Made by a program: the position numbers and the translations under genes
From: an uncultured Desulfobacter sp.
GTDB lineage: Bacteria > Desulfobacterota > Desulfobacteria > Desulfobacterales > Desulfobacteraceae
DNA: 64,000 nt
Direction of reading: 5' to 3'
Assembly (NCBI RefSeq): GCF_963666145.1
Contig: NZ_OY762614.1
Span: 6,128,501-6,192,500, forward strand
In this document: positions 55,630 to 63,997 of the stretch, piece after piece
Position numbering within the stretch: the stretch's first letter is position 1
How the letters are laid out: each line of letters begins with the position of its first letter
The notes under the pieces: model-generated
Databases searched by the model: none
The model's input: only the letters and a program-made list of their open reading frames with translations
Told to the model about the DNA's origin: nothing

Positions 55630-56529
55630 ATGCCATTCCCAGACAACTCAACAAACGCGTCACACCACACCCGGGGCCTGGTTCTGATTCATATTGCGGT
55701 TTTTTTATTCGGGTTTGCAGGGCTGTTCGGCAAGTTTCTGGACTGCACACCGTTGTGGATAGTATTGGGCCGCACGGTTTTTGCGAGTTTGGCACTTATT
55801 GTTTACGCCATAATCTTTCCCGGCATCCCTCTTCGGGTGGCGACACCAAAAAATTTGGTTTTTTTTGCCATACAGGGAATATTGCTGGCATTGCACTGGC
55901 TCAGCTTTTTTGCAGCCATTCAGGTCTCATCGGTGGCTGTGGGACTGATAACCTTTTCCAGTTTTCCTTTGTTTGTGACCTTTATGGAACCGTTTTTTTT
56001 TAAAGAGCGGTTCAAAAAGCGTGATTTGCTGACAGCCGTTGCCGTATTTGCCGGTATTGTTCTTGTGGTACCGGATATGGACCTTTCCAATGAAGTGACC
56101 CTGGGAAGTATGTATGGCTTGGCTTCAGGATTTTCTTTTGCCGTACTCGGGCTTGTGAACCGTAGAAATGCAAGGCGTTGCCATCCTGTTACAGCAGCCT
56201 TTTACCAGAACCTGTTTGCCGCGGTAAGCCTTGTCATTCCAGTTGTGCTGATGCATTCTCAGCCGCCGGAATTCCACGATATTTTGCTGATTGGGCTTCT
56301 CGGCATTGTTTTTACCGCCCTGGCCCACGGTTGCTTCATCACCGGACTCACCCGTATCCGGGTGCAGACTGCGTCTGTTATTGCAGGCATGGAACCTGTG
56401 TACGGTATCTTGTTTGCCTTTATCCTTCTTGGTGAAATGCCGGACATTTCAACGCTTGTGGGCGGGGTATTGATTATCGGTGCTGTTATAAGCACAGGAT
56501 TCTTAGAAAAAACAAAAAACCCGGTATAA
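55630..56529 (+). CDS. EamA/DMT-family transporter
   Basis: The 299-residue protein has ten hydrophobic segments in two EamA halves: ALHWLSFFAAIQVSSVAVGL and PLFVTFMEPFFFKERFKKRDLL in the first, FTALAHGCFITGLTRI and GMEPVYGILFAFILLGE in the second. These permeases export or import small metabolites. The gene starts close to the ettA terminator, so it needs its own promoter. A terminator overlaps its stop. Confidence 0.85.
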   Translation: MPFPDNSTNASHHTRGLVLIHIAVFLFGFAGLFGKFLDCTPLWIVLGRTVFASLALIVYAIIFPGIPLRVATPKNLVFFAIQGILLALHWLSFFAAIQVSSVAVGLITFSSFPLFVTFMEPFFFKERFKKRDLLTAVAVFAGIVLVVPDMDLSNEVTLGSMYGLASGFSFAVLGLVNRRNARRCHPVTAAFYQNLFAAVSLVIPVVLMHSQPPEFHDILLIGLLGIVFTALAHGCFITGLTRIRVQTASVIAGMEPVYGILFAFILLGEMPDISTLVGGVLIIGAVISTGFLEKTKNPV

Positions 56530-56556
56530 AGCGTTTGCTTTGATACCGGGTTTTAG
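56518..56556 (+). terminator. rho-independent terminator overlapping the EamA stop
   Basis: AACCCGGTAT (56518-56527) pairs perfectly with ATACCGGGTT (56543-56552) over 15 nt, followed by TT. The left stem lies inside the last codons of the transporter gene. Confidence 0.7.
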
Positions 56557-56623
56557 GCGACAGGAGAGGCAAAGTCTAAAACACAAGGAATACTTTCATT
56601 TATCGGCTGTAAAACTATTGAAT

Positions 56624-57007
56624 TTACACTTTCTGATCAAACAAGAAGCCTGCGAGATCACTCATTTTATCCTGTAAAGAGAGCATCTCTTCCGATGGGA
56701 ACTGCCGGATCAATTCCTCGGATTCCTTATCAAAGATCTTAACAACGATTTTGTTGTTCTCTTCGACGACTGAAAAGCTTAACTTGGTTTGAATGGTCTC
56801 GGACATCTCCTGGAATGACTCTACCACATCTTTGACCTCTTCGGTGCTCATCTGCTGTTTGTCGTTCTGGTTCGTGGATACCCTGTTTTCCTTTGCCTGG
56901 GTATTTTCAACGTTTTTCTGTACACTTTGAAGCTTATCCACAGACATTAAAGGTGCTCTTTCCTGGGTACTCTCCTGTGCTGTAAGCGATTTTGCAGTCA
57001 TGTTCAT
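56624..57007 (-). CDS. flaG: FlaG-family flagellar protein
   Basis: The 127-residue protein has a disordered Gln/Asn/Thr-rich N-terminus and the FlaG C-terminal domain: LSFSVVEENNKIVVKIFDKESEELIRQFPSEEM. FlaG proteins influence flagellar filament length and adhesion. The ATG follows AGGAGACACACGAAG. No flagellin or other flagellar gene is within the window, which is uncommon, as flaG usually lies beside fliD or flagellin genes. Confidence 0.85.
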   Translation of the reverse strand: MNMTAKSLTAQESTQERAPLMSVDKLQSVQKNVENTQAKENRVSTNQNDKQQMSTEEVKDVVESFQEMSETIQTKLSFSVVEENNKIVVKIFDKESEELIRQFPSEEMLSLQDKMSDLAGFLFDQKV

Positions 57008-57422
57008 CTTCGTGTGTCTCCTGTCTTATAAGGTTGCCGGTTAGAAAGGCAGTAAGTTTTTTTATTTATTAAACCCTTAGACTATTTTTCGGACATGTTT
57101 TGAAATTACTTTAATAATAAAAGCAGCTTTTCGATAATATTTAAAAAATATTGTGAATCCGGTAATTTTTCATTTGATTTCATGGAACAAGTCGACCCAT
57201 GCAGTATAGGTTGCAGATTTGAAGACGTTTTGGATTTAATTTTTAAGAAATATGGTTGCATAAATGCAAATATTTTTGAAATTGTACCCGCAGCAAGCTT
57301 AATAACGGATTGTATGCCTGCGGCATTTTTGCGATGTAGGATAAAAAAAATCTCATACAATGTTTGCAAAGAAGCCTTTTATATGATTAAAGATAGGTTC
57401 AAAGACAAAAGGATCCTCCGAC
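57008..57422. other. divergent intergenic region
   Basis: AT-rich 415 bp between flaG (minus) and the sigma-54 activator gene (plus). Open frames of about 85 codons exist on both strands, but they have no ribosome site or recognised motif. Both promoters must lie here; no strong box pair was identified. Confidence 0.5.
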
Positions 57423-58766
57423 ATGTCCTCAAATCATAAAAATACGCTGTTAAATATTGATACCACAAAAATTATTCTGGATTCAATTTCCGACGGGGTT
57501 TTTACCATTGATTACAACTGGAAAATCACCTCCTTTAATCGGGCTGCCGAGGAGATCACAGGCATCTGCCGGCAGGATGCAATTGGTTGCCATTGCTGGG
57601 ATGTTTTTCGTTCCAACATGTGTGAGCAAGGCTGCGCTCTGAAAAAAACAATGGATCAGGGCAAACCATTTGTGTCAAGTTCCGCATATATCATTAACAA
57701 CCGGCAAAAAAAAATTCCGATCACGGCATCAACGTCCCTGCTCATCGATAAAAATGGTGAAGTGTTAGGCGGTGTGGAAACCTTCAGGGATCACTCAGTG
57801 GTGGAAGCCTTACGAAAAGAGTTAACCGGTGGTGTCCGAGTGGGCGACATGGTGAGCAACTCCAGTGCCATGAAGAATATTTTCAATATCCTTCCCCAGA
57901 TTGCTGAAAGCGATTCATCGGTTCTGATCGAAGGAGAAACCGGTACCGGAAAAGAGTTGATGGCAAAAGCCATTCACAACACCAGCCACAGAAAAGATGC
58001 CCCTTTTGTCGCCATCAACTGCGGGGCGCTGCCGGATACTTTGCTGGAGTCTGAACTGTTTGGATACAAAAAAGGTGCATTCACCCATGCTGTAAAAGAT
58101 AAGCCCGGCCATTTTGCCCTGGCGGACAACGGCACAATATTTCTTGATGAAATCGCAGATACAAGCCCGGCCTTTCAGGTCAGATTGCTCCGGGTGCTCC
58201 AGGAACGTGAGTTTACCCCCCTTGGCGGCATAACCAAAGAGCAGTCCAATGTCAGAATTATTGCCGCCACCAATAAAAATCTGACAACCATGGTGGAGAA
58301 CAATGAATTTCGTCAGGATCTTTACTATCGCATCAATGTTATTAAAATATCCCTGCCGCCCCTGCGCCACAGAATGGAGGATATTCCCTATCTGGTAGAC
58401 CAGTTCATCTCAAGGCTGAACCTGCGTCGGAACAAGATGATCCAGGGGCTTTCCCCCGAAGTGCTTGCTGCATTTATGGCCCATGATTTTCCCGGAAATA
58501 TCAGGGAGCTTGAAAACATCATTGAACATGCCTTTGTCCTATGCGCCAAGGAGTATATTACCATGGGACACCTGCCGCCAACCCTGGCAGCAAAATCCGA
58601 ACAACAAGCCGGAGGGGATAAAAATCCGGTGGTTACGGCACAAATTAAAATGATTACGGACGCGTTGAAACGGAACAACAATAATAGAAATGCAGCAGCA
58701 CGGGATTTAGGCGTTCACAAAAGCACCCTGTTCCGGCGAATTAAAAAACTGGGTATCCAGTTATAA
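57423..58766 (+). CDS. PAS-domain sigma-54-dependent activator with GAFTHA loop
   Basis: The 447-residue regulator has an N-terminal PAS domain (about 12-125) with a cysteine cluster (C49, C56, C58, C67, C71; GCHCWDVF and CEQGC), an AAA+ domain (Walker A GETGTGKE about 171-178; Walker B LDEIADTSP) and a C-terminal Fis HTH (AARDLGVHKSTLFRRIKKL). The sigma-54 contact loop reads GAFTHA (218-223) rather than GAFTGA. There is no receiver domain; redox or metal sensing through the cysteines is an inference. The NifX-like gene downstream has a sigma-54 promoter and is the obvious target. Confidence 0.9.
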   Translation: MSSNHKNTLLNIDTTKIILDSISDGVFTIDYNWKITSFNRAAEEITGICRQDAIGCHCWDVFRSNMCEQGCALKKTMDQGKPFVSSSAYIINNRQKKIPITASTSLLIDKNGEVLGGVETFRDHSVVEALRKELTGGVRVGDMVSNSSAMKNIFNILPQIAESDSSVLIEGETGTGKELMAKAIHNTSHRKDAPFVAINCGALPDTLLESELFGYKKGAFTHAVKDKPGHFALADNGTIFLDEIADTSPAFQVRLLRVLQEREFTPLGGITKEQSNVRIIAATNKNLTTMVENNEFRQDLYYRINVIKISLPPLRHRMEDIPYLVDQFISRLNLRRNKMIQGLSPEVLAAFMAHDFPGNIRELENIIEHAFVLCAKEYITMGHLPPTLAAKSEQQAGGDKNPVVTAQIKMITDALKRNNNNRNAAARDLGVHKSTLFRRIKKLGIQL

Positions 58767-58901
58767 AAGAGATTAGCCTTGCAACCCAAAAACGTTTATA
58801 AGTCTCTTTTTTGCAACAAGGGCAGAATCCATGGCATACGCCAAAGGAGAATTGTTCACGGCAGACAAGGGTTTGAGGCGGTTGTATCCCCACGGCAGTC
58901 A

Positions 58902-58918
58902 AGGCACAGCCTTTGCAT
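58902..58918 (+). promoter_or_regulatory. sigma-54 promoter of the NifX-like gene
   Basis: AGGCACAGCCTTTGCA places GG (58903-58904) and GC (58915-58916) exactly 10 bp apart, the -24/-12 rule, with GGCAC and TTGC preserved. It is 45-60 bp upstream of ATG 58962, adjacent to a sigma-54 activator gene. Confidence 0.75.
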
Positions 58919-58961
58919 TTTTATAACCGTCAAAAAGATTCCGTAGGAGGAGGAGGAGATC

Positions 58962-59306
58962 ATGAAAATTGCAATTACCACTTGGGGAAACCGGGTCTCT
59001 CCTGTGTTTGACGCAGCACAAACGCTTTTGATTGCTGATATTGAAAATCAAAGTATTCATAATAAAAAATATGAATCCTTCAAGCCGGACGACATCACCG
59101 CCCTGGCAGCGCTGTTAAACCGTGAAAAAGTCACGGCACTTGTTTGCGGTGCCATTTCTGAAAATTATGCGGCCCGGCTTGTTGAAAATCGAATTCGTAT
59201 GCACGCCTTTGTCACCGGCAATACCATGGATATACTAAAATGCATGGCCTCGCATAATATCATTAAACCAGCTTTTAAGATGCCCGGCTGCACCGAGGAA
59301 ATTTAA
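58962..59306 (+). CDS. NifX/NifB-type iron-molybdenum cofactor domain protein
   Basis: The 114-residue protein has the dinitrogenase-cofactor fold: MKIAITTWGNRVSPVFDAAQTLLIADIE, then ALVCGAISENYAARLVENRI and FVTGNTMDIL. Small stand-alone members are common in anaerobes and are thought to bind or carry Fe-S/Mo clusters, not necessarily for nitrogenase. A strong AGGAGGAGGAGG site lies 5-10 nt before the ATG. The gene is under a sigma-54 promoter and next to the cysteine-rich PAS activator. Confidence 0.85.
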   Translation: MKIAITTWGNRVSPVFDAAQTLLIADIENQSIHNKKYESFKPDDITALAALLNREKVTALVCGAISENYAARLVENRIRMHAFVTGNTMDILKCMASHNIIKPAFKMPGCTEEI

Positions 59307-59322
59307 GGCTTTTTTAAACAAA

Positions 59323-60201
59323 TCAGGTTTTGCGTGTCATGCCCATATAGATGGCCGCCAGTACCACTGATACCCCGATCCAACCCATCATACCGGTGGG
59401 CCGATCAAAAAACAGCACGTCCCATACAAATGATAACGCCGGCTGAAGCAGCAAAATCAATCCCGCCCTGGAGGTCGCCACCCGGGGAAGATAATGGGAG
59501 ATGATGACCCAGGCAAATCCCTGGGACAAAAGGCCGAGGCCGGCCAGGGCTGCCAACGATGTCATGTCCGGAATAATAAAGGAACGCCCCGTAAAAACAG
59601 CAATGGACCCGATGATTAGCGCACAAAATCCGGTCATGATGATCTGGTAAAGAAATATGGGCGCATCAACTTCGGAATGAATAAAACGCATAAGCAGAAG
59701 AAAAACACTGTAGCTTAATGCGGTTATAATTCCCAATCCCACACCGGTCAGATATTTGGATGTCAACTGGGCCATATCCAACCCGATAATCATATACAAT
59801 CCCAGTATTGCCAGGGGCAAGGCAATAAGATAGGCGGGTCCCAGCCTTTCTTTGAACAAAAAAGCCCCTGCCAGGGCCATGATAAAAACCTGCAGATTGC
59901 CGAGAATGGTGGCCAGTCCTGGCCCCACATATCCAATGCAAAAATGCCAGGATATGAGGTCCACGGCAAAGAAAAGCCCACATCCCGCAGCCACCAAGCA
60001 AGGCTTAAGTTGAATTTGTTTAAATTCATGGTTTAACCCACAGGGGACCAGCAGAAACAGACACCCGAAAAAAACACGGTAAAATGCTGAAATCAAAGGA
60101 TTAACATGGGATAGTGCGACCATCACACTTGAAAAACTGATGATGATTGCACCAAAAAAAATACCGGCAACCGGCCGGCTGATTAAAGCTGTCATAAACA
60201 A
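59323..60201 (-). CDS. EamA/DMT-family transporter (second)
   Basis: The 292-residue protein has ten TMs with EamA features: PLISAFYRVFFGCLFLL, WHFCIGYVGPGLATILGNLQVF and SHYLPRVATSRAGLILLLQPALSFVWDVLFF. It is related in fold, not closely in sequence, to the transporter at 55630-56529. It is convergent with the NifX-like gene, 16 bp apart. Substrate unknown. Confidence 0.85.
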   Translation of the reverse strand: MFMTALISRPVAGIFFGAIIISFSSVMVALSHVNPLISAFYRVFFGCLFLLVPCGLNHEFKQIQLKPCLVAAGCGLFFAVDLISWHFCIGYVGPGLATILGNLQVFIMALAGAFLFKERLGPAYLIALPLAILGLYMIIGLDMAQLTSKYLTGVGLGIITALSYSVFLLLMRFIHSEVDAPIFLYQIIMTGFCALIIGSIAVFTGRSFIIPDMTSLAALAGLGLLSQGFAWVIISHYLPRVATSRAGLILLLQPALSFVWDVLFFDRPTGMMGWIGVSVVLAAIYMGMTRKT

Positions 60202-60270
60202 CGCATCTCCTCTAAAGTATCACACGGATTTAGAGGGTTCCTTGTTTCGGGTCAAGAAAAAAATATTCAA

Positions 60271-60594
60271 TTACAAAACCACGATATTTTTAGGTGGCCA
60301 TAAGTAGGTATCCAGATCAACCGTGCCGGAAGGTGAAACAACAACCCCTTCTGATTCCAGCATCGCTTTTTGCAGTTCATACCCCCTGCCCTCGGGTAAA
60401 CTGATTTTTCCTGATGCATTTATCACACGATGCCAGGGCAATTCATGTTTTTGGGACATGGCATGAAGGATTCTTGAAACCTGCCGGGCCCCGCGGGAAT
60501 TGCCGGCAAGGGTTGCCACCCGGCCATAGGATGTCACACAACCTTTGGGAATCGCCCTGATCACATCAATAACCTGTCGGGTAAACGTATCCAT
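60271..60594 (-). CDS. alkyltransferase-like (ATL) MGMT-family protein
   Basis: The 107-residue protein has the MGMT DNA-binding fold: VIRAIPKGCVTSYGRVATLAG, GARQVSRIL and the active-site region PWHRVINASGKISLPEG. In O6-alkylguanine-DNA methyltransferase this reads PCHRV; here Trp replaces the acceptor Cys, the mark of ATL proteins that bind O6-alkylguanine without removing the group and recruit nucleotide-excision repair. It stands as a single gene. Confidence 0.88.
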   Translation of the reverse strand: MDTFTRQVIDVIRAIPKGCVTSYGRVATLAGNSRGARQVSRILHAMSQKHELPWHRVINASGKISLPEGRGYELQKAMLESEGVVVSPSGTVDLDTYLWPPKNIVVL

Positions 60595-60631
60595 AATTTT
60601 ATATGATATTGATGATTTAAAAAATGAAAAG

Positions 60632-60659
60632 ACCTGCCGCCTATAGGGAGGCGGCAGGT
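60632..60659 (-). terminator. terminator of the glnK-amtB operon
   Basis: An 11-bp perfect stem (60632-60642 with 60649-60659; ACCTGCCGCCT) over a 6-nt loop is followed on the minus strand by CTTTTCATTTTTT. Confidence 0.75.
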
Positions 60660-60720
60660 GGTTTAAGCCTTTCGCGTGTAAGGAGGACGCGAAGCAAATA
60701 TGCAGGTGTCTGGGGGAACG

Positions 60721-60792
60721 TTACTTGGTAAATTCTGCATAGGGAGGATACCAGACTGCAGTTGAAATTTTTTCAACTGCAGCCTGAGGCAT
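60721..60792 (-). CDS. possible 23-residue small protein downstream of amtB
   Basis: An ATG 6 nt after the amtB stop opens 23 codons ending VWYPPYAEFTK and a TAA. There is no ribosome site, so translation would depend on coupling to amtB. The first half coincides with a 12-bp palindrome (60756-60767 with 60771-60782), so the stretch may instead be an RNA hairpin. Speculative. Confidence 0.3.
   Translation of the reverse strand: MPQAAVEKISTAVWYPPYAEFTK
60756..60782 (-). repeat. 12-bp palindrome just after amtB
   Basis: CTGCAGTTGAAA and its exact complement, 3-nt loop. It lacks a T-run and lies inside the small open frame 60721-60792. It may protect the amtB transcript 3' side or act as a protein site. 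Confidence 0.45.
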
Positions 60793-60798
60793 AATCAA

Positions 60799-62121
60799 TT
60801 AATGGCTGCTGGTAAAATCAGGATATGCATTACCACCATGTTCTGTGGAGTCCAGACCTTCCATTTCTTCTTCCGGAGAAACCCTCAAGCCCATTGTAGA
60901 ATCAATGATTTTGAAAAGGATAAAGGCTGTACAAAATGTCCATGCAAAGCAGGAAACAATACCGATGCACTGGACAGACATGATTTTCATGGTTGTTCCG
61001 CCAATGTTAAAGATACCGGCTGCAAGGGTGCCCCAGGCACCGCAGACACCGTGTACGGAAACTGCACCAACGGGATCGTCAATTCTAATTCTATCGAAAA
61101 ACAGTACTGAGAAAACGACCAGACAACCTGCAATGGCACCAATGATAATAGAGGAACCAGGCGTTACATTGGCACAACCGGCTGTAATACCAACCAACCC
61201 TGCTAAGGCACCGTTCAAACTCATACCAACTTCAGGCTTGCCAAACTTAACCCAGGAAACGATCATCGCCATAATACAGCCGGCAGCCGCAGCCAGGTTG
61301 GTGTTTACAAAAATCATTGCAATGTCTTTATTTGCAGCTGTGGTGGAACCCGGGTTAAAACCAAACCAGCCAATCCACAGGATAAACACACCCAGGGAAG
61401 CTAAGGGGATATTGTGACCCAGAATTGGTTTAATACCACCGTCTTTGGTGTATTTTCCAAGCCGGGGACCAAGAATAATGGCGCCAGCTAGGGCTGACCA
61501 GCCACCAACGGAATGAACAACGGTGGAACCTGCGAAATCAATAAATCCGAGACCTTCAAGCCAACCGGAACCATTGAACAGGGAACCCCATGCCCAGGAA
61601 CCGAAAATGGGATAGATTAAAGCGCTAACAACGGCACTATATACAAGATATCCTGTAAATTTAGTACGTTCAGCCATAGCACCGGAAACAATGGTTGCAG
61701 CCGTGGCGGCAAAGACCACCTGGAACATCCAGAAGGCCAATACCCAGGGGTCTCCACCGACTTTAAAATCACTTAGGAAAAAGCCGGTAGTGCCAAAAAA
61801 ACCGGTTTTATTGGCACCGAACATCAGACCGAAACCAATGGCCCAGAAAACAATAGAGCCCATGGCAAAGTCCATCAGGTTCTTCATCATAATGTTAACA
61901 GCGTTTTTGGCACGGGTAAAACCTGCTTCAACCATGGCGAATCCAGCCTGCATAAAGAAAACAAGGGCTGCTGCAACAAGGGTCCAGACGTAGTCAGCAT
62001 GGGTCTGGACCAATTTAATGGCCTCGGCGTTGGAAAGCACTGTCGGGGCGTCATCCGTCCCAGCCCATGCAGCGGTGATGGTGCAAGCCAGCGAAGTTAG
62101 AATCATCAGTACATACTTCAT
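60799..62121 (-). CDS. amtB: ammonium transporter (Amt family)
   Basis: The 440-residue channel has a signal-like start (MKYVLMILTSLACTITAAWA) and eleven TMs with family motifs: the first conserved pore His in DFAGSTVVHSVGGWSALAGA and the second in DPVGAVSVHGVCGAWGTLA. The N-terminal AVEAGFTRAKNAVNI segment is typical. It conducts NH4+/NH3 inward. It is co-transcribed downstream of glnK, which binds and closes the channel when nitrogen is ample. The C-terminal tail is the usual GlnK contact. Confidence 0.95.
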   Translation of the reverse strand: MKYVLMILTSLACTITAAWAGTDDAPTVLSNAEAIKLVQTHADYVWTLVAAALVFFMQAGFAMVEAGFTRAKNAVNIMMKNLMDFAMGSIVFWAIGFGLMFGANKTGFFGTTGFFLSDFKVGGDPWVLAFWMFQVVFAATAATIVSGAMAERTKFTGYLVYSAVVSALIYPIFGSWAWGSLFNGSGWLEGLGFIDFAGSTVVHSVGGWSALAGAIILGPRLGKYTKDGGIKPILGHNIPLASLGVFILWIGWFGFNPGSTTAANKDIAMIFVNTNLAAAAGCIMAMIVSWVKFGKPEVGMSLNGALAGLVGITAGCANVTPGSSIIIGAIAGCLVVFSVLFFDRIRIDDPVGAVSVHGVCGAWGTLAAGIFNIGGTTMKIMSVQCIGIVSCFAWTFCTAFILFKIIDSTMGLRVSPEEEMEGLDSTEHGGNAYPDFTSSH

Positions 62122-62158
62122 TTTTTAAATCTCCTTAATTATATTTAAATATTTAATT

Positions 62159-62497
62159 TTATAGGGCTTCTGTTCCGGTTTCACCTGTACGAATACGAAC
62201 AACATTTTCCACAGGAAGAACAAATATTTTACCGTCACCGATTTTACCTGTTTTCGCTGTTTCTACTATTGTATCCACCACAGCCTGGGCCTGGTCATCG
62301 GCAACACAGATTTTCAATTCAACTTTGGGTACAAAGTCAGTCTGATATTCTGCACCGCGGTACACCTCTTTGTGTCCTTTCTGACGGCCAAAGCCTTTGA
62401 CTTCCGAAATGGTCATACCGTTAATGCTGATTTTGGCTAAAGCATCTTTAACCTCATCCACTTTAAACGGTTTTATTACTGCCACAACTTTTTTCAT
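62159..62497 (-). CDS. glnK: nitrogen regulatory protein P-II
   Basis: The 112-residue trimeric regulator has the canonical start MKKVVAVIKPFKVDEVKDAL, T-loop VYRGAEYQTDFVPKVELKI with uridylylation Tyr51, and the B/C loops TGKIGDGKIFVLP and VRIRTGETG. Linkage to amtB identifies it as the GlnK type. It senses 2-oxoglutarate and ATP/ADP and blocks AmtB. A sigma-54 promoter lies about 60-75 bp upstream of its start. Confidence 0.95.
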   Translation of the reverse strand: MKKVVAVIKPFKVDEVKDALAKISINGMTISEVKGFGRQKGHKEVYRGAEYQTDFVPKVELKICVADDQAQAVVDTIVETAKTGKIGDGKIFVLPVENVVRIRTGETGTEAL

Positions 62498-62557
62498 TTT
62501 AACTCCCTTGTTAAATGTGCATTAAAATCACTTTCGCTTTATGGGTTTCTACAGAGA

Positions 62558-62572
62558 GCAAGAGGGGTGCCA
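62558..62572 (-). promoter_or_regulatory. sigma-54 promoter of glnK-amtB
   Basis: On the minus strand TGGCACCCCTCTTGC matches the -24/-12 consensus (TGGCAC, N5, TTGC; GG and GC 10 bp apart). It implies nitrogen control through an NtrC-type activator. Confidence 0.85.
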
Positions 62573-62893
62573 AAAAATAAATTTTTTAAAATTTAAATTT
62601 AACATCCTGAAATTAATAATATTTTATCAAAAAATATTATTTTGCAGCTCTTATGTTGGGTTCGGTAGAAATAACATTTTTGGATTATAGTAGATTACAT
62701 TAATGTTATTTCATAGGTATTTGCAAAAAATGGGAGTAAGGGTTGATACATTTTTGTGTTTTCATACATAAAAACCATAATCAAGAAGCAGAAATTATCG
62801 TATTGAAAGATGGTCTGAGAGACCATTGCAGCTTTTTAAGCTTAATTATGCTGCCGACTGGCTTACAGACCGGCCATGGTCATTCTACAAAAA
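62573..62893. other. intergenic, upstream of glnK
   Basis: About 320 bp, AT-rich; activator-binding sites for the sigma-54 promoter would be expected here, but no clear dyad was found. It also contains the 3' side of the flavoprotein gene. Confidence 0.45.
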
Positions 62894-63997
62894 TTAAAAG
62901 GGCGTTAGCATTTCATGCAGGGTTTTGCCCTTGGAATATCCCCTGGAAAAAAAATGATGTAAAATGCTGCATGACCCCAAAGCAAGAGACCCGTTTGGGT
63001 ATTTATATAAAACAGATGCACATCTGCGATAAAGCCACAAATCCAGGTTCATCCCCCTAAGCGCCTGCCTGTACCAGTCAAGGGCACCTGACGGTCCTGA
63101 CGATTTACGGTCAGACGCATATTCAATGGCCCTGGCTGAAAGGGTTCCGGATTTTACTGCAGAGTAGATCCCCTCCCCCAACAAAGGTTCTGACAGACCG
63201 GCCGCATCTCCTGTCAGAAGCACACGATTTTTTCCCAGATGGGGTGCGCCAGAACTTGTGGCAATGGGATATCCTTTTATATCGGTCAAGATTTCGGAAT
63301 TAAAGTGTTCATTCGCATAATTTTTTAATAACGTCTGATTCATGGTGCCTTGGGGGCAGGCACTGAAAATGCCTATATTCACGTGGTTTTTACGGGGAAA
63401 AATCCAGTAATACCCTTTTATTTCCCTGGAGAAGTCAAATGTCATTGGATAAACGCTTGCATTTTTCACAGGCACATCCGCTTCCAGGGCAGGCAGTTTA
63501 ATGACACCTAACCCATGACGTCCAAGGAGCCGCCTGGTCTTTGAATTGGCACCATCAGCGCCAATCAAATATCCGGCCCTGACCACATCTATTTTACCAT
63601 CGCACGCCAGGGTTAAACTCACACCATACGCGTCTTGATCAAGGCGGATGATTTTATCTATTTTTTCAAACCGGCACCCGGCCTGTACAGCTTTTTCCAG
63701 AGAATAGGCGTCCAGATCCATTCGTTTGGTAATATAGCACAATGGGTCAGCGGCCTTCACAACAAAAGAGGCCCTGCCGGGCCTGATAATTCTTACTTCC
63801 CGGCAGGTACGGCGAACGAGTCCTGAAATATCAAAGGGAAAAAGATTCATGGCCTTGGGCGTAATTCCGCCTGCGCATGCTTTTTTCCTGGGGAAATTTT
63901 TTCTATCAAGTAAAAGGACCGAGAAACCGGATTTTCCTAAAAGGTACCCGGCAGTTGTTCCGGCAGGTCCTACACCAATAATAATGACATCATACAT
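62894..63997 (-). CDS. geranylgeranyl-reductase-family flavoprotein
   Basis: The 367-residue FAD-dependent oxidoreductase has the dinucleotide-binding GVGPAGTTAGYLLGKSG with the downstream acidic end LLLDRK, a CAGGITPKAM substrate-site motif of the GGR group, and GADGANSKTRRLLG (second FAD motif), then GDAAGLSEPLLGEGIYSAV. Such enzymes hydrogenate isoprenoid double bonds, for example of menaquinone side chains or lipids. The start at 63997 is 3 bp from the window edge, so upstream signals are not visible. Confidence 0.85.
   Translation of the reverse strand: MYDVIIIGVGPAGTTAGYLLGKSGFSVLLLDRKNFPRKKACAGGITPKAMNLFPFDISGLVRRTCREVRIIRPGRASFVVKAADPLCYITKRMDLDAYSLEKAVQAGCRFEKIDKIIRLDQDAYGVSLTLACDGKIDVVRAGYLIGADGANSKTRRLLGRHGLGVIKLPALEADVPVKNASVYPMTFDFSREIKGYYWIFPRKNHVNIGIFSACPQGTMNQTLLKNYANEHFNSEILTDIKGYPIATSSGAPHLGKNRVLLTGDAAGLSEPLLGEGIYSAVKSGTLSARAIEYASDRKSSGPSGALDWYRQALRGMNLDLWLYRRCASVLYKYPNGSLALGSCSILHHFFSRGYSKGKTLHEMLTPF

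Noticed and set aside
57182..57439. 85-codon plus-strand frame before the PAS activator
   Set aside because: AT-rich upstream region, no ribosome site, overlaps the activator's start; a competing frame exists on the other strand.
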